From Chionoecetes opilio (Eukaryota > Arthropoda > Malacostraca > Decapoda > Majidae), in the NCBI GenBank assembly GCA_016584305.1, contig JACEEZ010025355.1, forward strand, positions 197,501 through 261,500: a stretch of 64,000 nucleotides of DNA. The letters are read 5' to 3'. Positions 56,796 to 64,000 of the stretch are shown one piece after another. Positions within the stretch are counted from its first letter, which is position 1. Every line of letters begins with the position of its first letter. The notes under the pieces were generated by a model. The model made no database searches. It was not told the origin of the DNA and saw only the letters and a program-made list of their open reading frames with translations. The position numbers and the translations under genes are program-made.

Positions 56796-57247
56796 TACTA
56801 TGAAATTCCAAGATGATAATAAGCAGAGTGCAAGAATGTAAGAAATACAAGTGATAGATTCAACACCAAAGAAAAACAATGGTACTGAAGACCCTAAATA
56901 AGAAACTTTAGATGACAAATTTTAGCAAACTAAAGCTTATTCGTTATCATTACAATGGAATTAAAGGTAATCGAAAGTTAAGGGGATCGGACTCAAATTC
57001 TGGTGAAAAAATTTGTTGGCTTTATTCTGTTCTTCATTCATTCTGGCTTCATTCCAAGCTCTGGCTACATCAGAGCAAGGCAAAATCTGCTGGCCTGAAG
57101 AGAGTAACAATCGTGTCCCAGTTCACAATAATCGAACACAATTTTGGATACGAGGCCAACAAATTCCTGGAATTCTTTGGCTTTTCCTCAACATCCCAAG
57201 CTGTGACTTCAAGGAGGAGAATGGATAAAATCAAAACATCAACTAGG
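56796..57247. repeat. Block B fragment (copy 5), internally deleted
   Basis: Follows 20475-20690, then jumps at about 57013 (aaaatttg|ttggctt) to the exon-like segment ending 57247; about 320 bases are lost. The donor-like GTAAAC is replaced by TTCCTG here. A 131-codon frame (56912-57307) results from the deletion. Confidence 0.6.
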
Positions 57248-57289
57248 TTCCTGACATTTTCGAACATCACTCCCATTTCCCTTCCTGTG

Positions 57290-57744
57290 GTTTATCAGTA
57301 TAAATGATATACTGTTATCTTCGTAAATGTTTGTTCTATAATATTATCAAATAAATAACAGTAAAATACACTAAAGAAATGCCATTATGAGAGTGTGAAG
57401 AAATATGCATGAACTTAAACTCTTCGCCATTTAATGTTTTGCGAGAAAACATTTTAAATGAAACATATCAATAGAAGCAGATTTTCATTAGCTTTCCATT
57501 GATATATTTCGTTTTCTGACAAATAAATTACCACCATGCATAAATTAGCGTTAACTAAAAAAATAATATCATCAATCGGATCGGCAAGTAAAACAGTGTT
57601 CCATGAATACAGTAGACTATGGTTTAACAGTATAAATGATACACTGTTATCTTCATAAATGATTGTTCTATAATATTATCAAATAAAAAACTGTAAAATA
57701 CACTAAAGAAATGCCATTATGAGACTGAAGAAATCTGCATTCAC
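57290..57744. repeat. Foldback-family fragments, two in tandem
   Basis: Two direct copies of the arm (tataaatgata..actgttatcttc at about 57299 and 57632), the first extending through ctttccattgatatatttcg to the tcatcaatcgg centre. The second is cut at TTAA. Confidence 0.75.
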
Positions 57745-57748
57745 TTAA

Positions 57749-58442
57749 CCCTCTCACGCACGAAAAGTTTAATAAGTTTTTCCGTCCACTGCGACATCCG
57801 TCTGGGGCTCCCTAAGGGGCCCCGCAAAATGACCTGACTGTGCGGCGAGTTATTTTTTTATTTTATCAATTTCACCACCGTGTATTCTTTTTTCCTGGCA
57901 TTATTATATATCATTGGTTTTGCAAGAGATTATTCTGCCTTATGAAAGAAAAAAATAACAAGAAATGCAAATAAATAGCGGAATTTACCGACTCCGAAAA
58001 AATATTGAGTAAAGAGAAATAAGAAATACTTACGTTCACCACTTCGTAGCTCGAAACTTCCTGAGTCAACTTTTTATGGTTTATATGCCAATAAAAGCGG
58101 ATTTTTATGAGGATTCCAACGCTACCATTATAATTTTCATATGGCCAGTATGGCCAACTCGGGACACGTTTTAAAGGGACGACAATCCGCGCTCACAGGC
58201 TGCCTGCTGAGTGGAAACTGAGACACAAACCCTTATCATTTCACATCCACTCACACGAGAGTTGACAATTAGTTTATTTTATAGGTCTAGCTTGGATCTT
58301 TGACGCAGAAAATTTTGACGCAATTCTGATAAATACTTTATTTTTGGCAAATTTTTAACTGTTTTTTGACGCAATTCGCGTCAAAAGCTCAGATTGCAGA
58401 CGGGCCCGTTTTGACGCGATTACGTCACCGTGCGTGAGAGAG
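57749..58442. mobile_element. 694-bp piggyBac-like MITE (TTAA), inverse orientation
   Basis: CCCTCTCACGCACG and CGTGCGTGAGAGAG ends, TTAA at 57745-57748 and 58443-58446. Homologous, in opposite orientation, to 25322-26037. Its two flanks come from different sequences (foldback arm at left, ZNF upstream flank at right). Confidence 0.85.
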
Positions 58443-61400
58443 TTAAGTTATAGAAGTAAGGAAGAAATAAGATCAGGTCTAGTTAGTAGTATGAAATTCC
58501 AAGATGATAATAAGCAGAGTGCAAGATTGTGCAAGTTCTCTAGGAGTCTGTAGCTTCATGAACCAGTAAGAGGTCACATTAATTTACATCATTGGTACTC
58601 CTCGGGGTCACAAAAAATAGGTCCCAAATATACCAAAATGACCCCAGAAAAAGAAGAAAAAGTCCCAACACACCACATTGGACTGTCCTGCCGGGGCTTT
58701 AAACTCGCCGGAAACAGCGGTGTTGACAGGCGTACTGCTTATAAAAATATATATAAAAAAAAGGTCCCAAATAAAAATGTAGTCCAAAATATAACAAAAT
58801 TTGGGTCCCTAATCAAAATGTTGGGGTCCCAAATATATAACAAAATGTTGTGGTCCATAAGAAAGTGACGAGTGTATACACACAACCCTTGTTTTCCCGG
58901 ACCTCCATTTCCCGGGTATCGGATTTGCCGGACAAAATCCGAGGTCCGGGGATATGTCAGAGTCCCGGACAAATGCCTGGTCCAGTCCGTGAATCGACAA
59001 AGTTGTCCGGCGGTCCGAGCGTCTCCTGCCACCCCTAGTTAGTGTCCGCGCCTCCCGCCAGATGGCAGCATCCTCAGTGGTCGTATTGTTTACATTTGGG
59101 CACACGACACTCACGGTTCACCTGCACAGCCTCCGTCAGTCCCCTGGCCCCCACTGCCCCTGGTGCAGGAACGTCTCTTGAGACTATTGAACACTTTCTG
59201 CTGCAGTGTCTGCGCTTCCACTCCCACCATGTAGTGCTATGCTCTCAACTCCTCACCCTGAACGTCGCAACCTTTGACCTCCCACCCTGCTGGCGGGGGC
59301 TGGCCTCCCGCCATGTGGCAGCATGCACAGCGGTCGTATTGTTTACATTTGGACACGACACTCACGGTTCACCTGCACCGCCTGACCGCCTCCGTCAGTC
59401 CCCTGCCCCCCACTGCCCCTGGTGCAGGAGCGTCTCTGAGACTATTGAACACTTTCTGCTGCAGTGTCCGTGGTTCCACTCCCACCGTGTAGTGCCACAT
59501 TCTCAACTCCTCACCCTGAACGTCGCCACCTGTGACCTGCCCAGTGCCCCCCCTGCTGGCGGGGGCTGGCGTCCACCTCTCCCGGCAACACGCTGTCATC
59601 CGCCTCACCTGTGCCTTCCTGAGGAAGACAGGTCAACTACAGCGCCTGTGATAGCATCATAGGATATCACCAGGGCTCATAGTGTTCCCCAAGGGATCCT
59701 CGCAGCCCTAAAAACAACAACAAAGGGACGTAAAAGTCCGCGGCGGGGTAGTTGATATTGGCGGTTGCCGGACAGTAAATACTAGAGTAGGATAAACCCC
59801 GGGGATGGGTAATGGCCTTGGACTGTTGCGATTCCCGGACGTTTGTGGTTCCCGGACCAGTGCTACCCCTATTAGTCCGGGAAGACGAGGGTTGTTTTGT
59901 TTTAAAACGGATTGACTACAGGTCTGTAGATCGGGGCTGTATCATGACTGCAATTTATCCACATATATTTTTAAAATTCAATTAATGAAGCGTCTATGAG
60001 GCGTCAAGAATGGGAAGGGCGAACTCGCCGAAAGTAGTTTTGATAAAAACGCGTTTGAATTTTTTTGCTTGGTCAAACCTGAAAAAAAACCTTCAACGCG
60101 CGCATTGATTTTATTTACATAGTGTTGGAAGTATTCTTAATTTTCTAATATGTTTCAATGTTCCGGGTGGGTTGTCAATTATCGCTATAGTGAGCATGGG
60201 ACTGTTTTAAGGGACTATCTCCGTTTACGATACAACTTTTTCCCTATTGAGCTAGAGTCATTTTTTCACTGAAAGTTGTGCACATGATAGTAATTATACA
60301 GATAAACTTTCATTAAATTATATCAATAAATACACAAATAAAAAATATGAAGTTTTAATTTGTCTGGGATTTTAAGTCAATTATTCATATGGCTACTAGT
60401 CACTAGCTATTAGGAGTTCTGCCTTGGTTATTTTTTTGTGAAAAATATTGGGCATAGTGCCAAACTTGGACTGTTATTTTCTGGTGTAGGTTCATTGGCA
60501 ATGCTTTGCTCCTTTTTCAAATGTTGTTTTATCACCCCCGTCATAACATAAACTTCCATAAAACATAACATTCAACTTTCCAGACCTTTGCCCAGGCCAA
60601 CACTTAGAAAAAAGTGTCAGCTTTTAAAAAAAAAATACTGATGAAAATCGGAAAGAATTTTTGCCAGAGTAGTAAGACTTTGATGACATTATCTTAGGAA
60701 AAAACGAAATTACAGAAAGGGCCCCGTCATTTTTATTTATTTTTTCTTTCTTCGGAGACAAACAAATATAGAAAAACCCAAAGAAAAAAAAGGGAAAAAA
60801 TAGTAAAAATGAGCAGCCCACGTGCTATTGCGTCATGTGTAAACAAATCATTGCCAGCCTACCTATAGCACTTAAAATATTTATTGAAAATAGAAAAAAA
60901 TGTCATGACAGCAATCTTTTGGGACGGTAATGCCAACACATGAGGCTATTTTTACCCAAGTTTTCACAAATTTTCACTTTTTTTTTTTTTCCGCCACTAA
61001 AGCGGAGTGACCGTTTCCCTTTCTGGACTACCATGGACAGAAATGTAGAAACTACAAGGAAAAAATAAATTTTTTTTGACAAAGTAGAGTAACAAGAAAT
61101 GCTAAATTTCAGGACGTTATTCCACTGGTCTGTGTGCTTCTCCCGCTTCCTGGTATGCCCAGAAGTACCAGACTGAGGATCACCATGTGGTAGCCATAAA
61201 GTGACATCGGAACCAAAGAAACAACAAAAATCAAGAGAAGAGAACTGAGGAAAATAAAGGAAGGAGGAAGGAGATATTGGTCAATTCAGATAATCCCCGA
61301 AACACAAACACTCCCGGTAGTTATCTATGACTCATAGATTATAAGACACAGAGTATGATTATCAGACACACAAGTTTATCAAAACATACAAAGATTAGTA

Positions 61401-63237
61401 GCTAGCCATCAGGCCCGGACAATGACTCACTTAATGACTCACACACAGATGCTTGGTAAGTTGTAGGTTAAGATGACAAGCCTGGACTCCAGCTATTAGG
61501 GCGTGACCTATGTGTAAGTCACCAATGATTGTAATCCTGAGTGAACTAAAATGTGAGGACACACCCAATGGGCGTGACCAGGTATGGGCAACCAATACTT
61601 GTGTATAGGGAAGGCACCTTTCACTAGGAGAGAGTTGTCACTCAATAAATATTAAGGGAGGACACAAGACGAGGTTTTACATATTTTGAGAGATTCTCAG
61701 AAAGACCCCCCTGAGGGCCCTGGCCACCTTATTTTTTGGCCACTGCACTGAGTTTTATGATCCGTTAGAGCCTGTGATCTCACTCAAATTAAATGTTTTG
61801 AGGATTTCATATATGATTTTTTTTACATGCTTCTAAAGTTTTTCAATGCAAAAAAATATTGAAATTCATTTAACAAATGTGACTTTGGTGTCAAGGATGT
61901 ATAGAAAGGAAAATATATGCATACAATAGTAAATTTTTTTCTCCATAAAAATTTTCTTGTACATACAATTCCCGATTCGTAAACGTCTCATTTAGTCAAT
62001 GTGCATTTTATCATGGTAGAAGTTTAGAGCATCCATTAATAAACAACTGTTACCCATATTTTACTTGTTGCCCAGCAGTGTACGACAACTTTTGTCATTA
62101 TACGACAAGGTCAAAAGTGGTGACGTTCAGGGCGAGGAGTTGAGAGTGTAGCACTACACGGGGGTAGTGGAGGTGTGGCCACTGCAGCACCAAGTGTTCA
62201 TTGGTTTCCGGACATTCCTGCGCCAGGGCAGTTGTAGTACTGGTAAACACAAGCGACTGGCTTCGTCAGCTCTTGTCACTCATGTTTTTATTATACAAAC
62301 ATCGTACTTTGGCAGGCGGGGCCCTGTTTTTATTTAAAATGTTGATGGAAAAATTATCCACGGCGTTAAACATGGTTTTTATAGACTAAAATCATCTTCC
62401 CTTGTGCACACAATCTATAGTCTTTCAGCATCAATGGAGAAATATTTTCACCCAAACATTTTGACGTAATATTTCTTAGAGGCTATCGGACATGCGAAGT
62501 AGAGCATACTTTCAAATACTATTACTTCAAACCAATGTTCATGATATGGACATGAGTATATAAAAACCATTGGTTTTATCAGTGAAAGCCTGCTATTCAA
62601 CATAAGAACACTGAAGATTACCTTATTTTGGTTAAAATAACATCAAATATGGTCGCTAGCACCCAGTTGTCTGCAAATGACCTATCTAATCAAGATTTAT
62701 GGACATTTGGAACGGGATCTTAATACTCAGTGCAGTTGCCCATAGTAAGTGAACTCTATGTATTGTAATGCAGATCAAAATCAAGTTTCAAAGCAGCTTT
62801 TAATATTGTTATAGGATGTTATATGAATACGTATAGAATATTATAGGGAGTGTTACGTATTCTGAATATTGAATGCACGGAGAAAAGTTATGTGAAGCAG
62901 AATCAGTAAACTTTGAAAATACAATCGTGTTCCCTCATGAACCCCGAAGCCTTGACTTAGACAGGGAACACAAAAAATTCTGCAACCTTGCAACCACGAC
63001 AATAATTTTCACTGCCGCTCATCTTCACATATTTCCCGCATAAAGGAAAGACAACGGAGGACGCAGTGGACACGAGGGGAGACATAAAGAACTTGGCGGC
63101 TCCAAGGCTGGCTAAATGCAGCGCAACGATTGGCCCACGGGCGCGAGGCGAGGCGCTGATTGGCTCAAAATGTTCCTCGCTCTGCTATTGGTCAGCAGGC
63201 CCCGTGGCGAGTACGGGTCTCCATTTCTAAACGAGCT
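58443..63237. repeat. ZNF-flank remnant plus block C, copy 3
   Basis: 58443-58520 is the upstream flank; the rest parallels 29031-34556 without the MITEs at 29108 and 31051. 59900-62530 is indel-rich relative to copy 1. No new gene is recognised in 59898-63237. Confidence 0.8.
58879..59897 (+). mobile_element. Element D, copy 3, with duplicated LINE tail
   Basis: Left TIR after TA at 58877-58878; the right end is degraded (gttgttttgtttta). LINE tail segments at about 59060 and 59313 repeat the wGSMxSG / ETIEHFLLQC readings, with a stop after LTCAFLRKTGQLQ near 59650. Confidence 0.78.
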
Positions 63238-64000
63238 ACCCATAGCCAGCCAACCGCGCCGGAACGGGGGAAGCTATATTATGACTTGCCTTCTTTACCT
63301 GCTTCTTTACATGCTCTTTCCACAGGCAAAGAGGCGAGCTCACCAATGGATAGAGGAAAGGAGTGTGCTACTGGTGACACACTGCATCCTCGTACAACAT
63401 GGGCTCTTTACATGCTTCTTTACCTGTTCGTACAACACGGTGGAGGTCTGAGCAACCCACTTCATCCACAAAACACTATTCGTATTCATACAACACGATC
63501 TGGCAATACGAAAGCAAGGCAATACCCGCACTGCACAACACGGAACTTGAGTACTGAGGAAGTACTCAGTACCTCAGTACTTACCTCTTACAAGTATTTC
63601 AAATACCATAAGACATTCAAATCAAGTAATCTGTCCTCATGCTGTAATGTTTACATTCTGCCTCTGGAGGCTCCGCAGATTGGCTTCTTCTTCTTCTTCT
63701 TGTGACCTCTTTTGCTTAGGATCGCTTTGTAGGTCGTCTGTTAAGCTCGAGATTGAGCTTGACACATATCTTCCTATTCTATGCCACTCTGTAGCCCTTT
63801 CTTTCCCTGCCACCAACAGGGTAGGGGCTGCCAGCAGCGCCATCTATTGTCTGCTACCGTAGTGTTGATGTATCATTTACCACCAGGCTGTCACACACGT
63901 ATCACAAGCTCTTTTCAGTCCTGGAAATTATCACCCATGGCGAATTCATCAAAACTATTTACTAATACGTACTATCGCATTCAAGCTATAAGTTGTACGA
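63238..64000. other. Window end: degraded Tigger-like relative, simple repeats, no gene
   Basis: 63595-63690 resembles 17148-17250 inside the element at 16995. There is a (CTT)n tract at 63685-63702, a local inverted repeat at about 63549-63581 (gtactgagg / cctcagtac) and repeated ctttacatgcttctttacc words at 63290-63425. Several overlapping frames of 60-180 codons are not recognisable and lack conservation. Confidence 0.4.

Noticed and set aside
63160..63705. 181-codon frame near the window end
   Set aside because: It spans simple repeats and a degraded transposon relative, and the overlapping frames of similar length are equally unsupported.

Overview
This is eukaryotic, repeat-rich DNA that most resembles an arthropod genome, probably a decapod crustacean. 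The basis is the C2H2 zinc-finger style, Tc1/Tigger/hAT/piggyBac-type elements with arthropod-like transposases, and LINE C-termini and tails of a kind I associate with crab, shrimp and crayfish genomes. The species is not identifiable from the sequence alone. No prokaryotic operon, rRNA, CRISPR array or intact tRNA gene was seen.

The backbone is a cluster of eight paralogous minus-strand C2H2 zinc-finger coding segments, called here ZNF1 to ZNF8, at about 1.56-1.99, 11.29-11.75, 19.82-20.24, 28.25-28.76, 35.36-36.04, 42.75-43.42, 46.00-46.52 and 49.02-50.18 kb. Each has the same N-terminal lead, the same degenerate first finger, a variable number of near-identical internal fingers (3, 4, 3, 4, 6, 6, 4 and about 12 fingers in total) and a distinct last finger. 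Each is preceded on the minus strand by a conserved intron-like flank with a good splice acceptor, and none has a promoter-proximal partner domain in the window. They look like alternative 3'-terminal exons, or a young tandem gene family, as in lola-type BTB-zinc-finger loci. No BTB or other constant exon is in the window. ZNF1-7 are open; ZNF8 is broken by three copies of the same one-base insertion.

Between the zinc-finger segments lie two large duplicated blocks. Block B (best copies 20.4-28.0 and 36.3-42.5 kb; partial copies at 8.3-11.0, 34.6-35.1, 46.8-48.8 and 56.8-57.2 kb) carries a jerky/Tigger-type element and a 5'-truncated LINE on the plus strand that ends just beyond the 3' side of the next zinc-finger segment. 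Block C (29.0-34.6, 43.7-45.7 and 58.5-63.2 kb) carries a 0.8-1.0 kb TA-flanked element with a LINE zinc-knuckle fragment. The paralogous copies give empty-site comparisons that fix many element ends to the base.

Other elements are nested like dolls. A Tc1 copy (4.02-8.27 kb) contains a Tigger-like element, which contains two more TA-flanked elements. A Tigger-like element (16.99-19.54 kb) contains another, which contains a hAT MITE. A 5.6 kb TTAA-flanked unit inside the ZNF8 upstream flank (50.19-55.78 kb) contains a CACTG-ended 2.7 kb transposon with a decayed protein of a family I cannot name, plus a Tigger relic. A large foldback element lies at 15.87-16.82 kb, with relatives near 53.1 and 57.3 kb. 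Parts of 38.0-39.9 and 59.9-62.5 kb differ from their sister copies mainly by small homopolymer-like indels, so frame breaks there may be assembly error.
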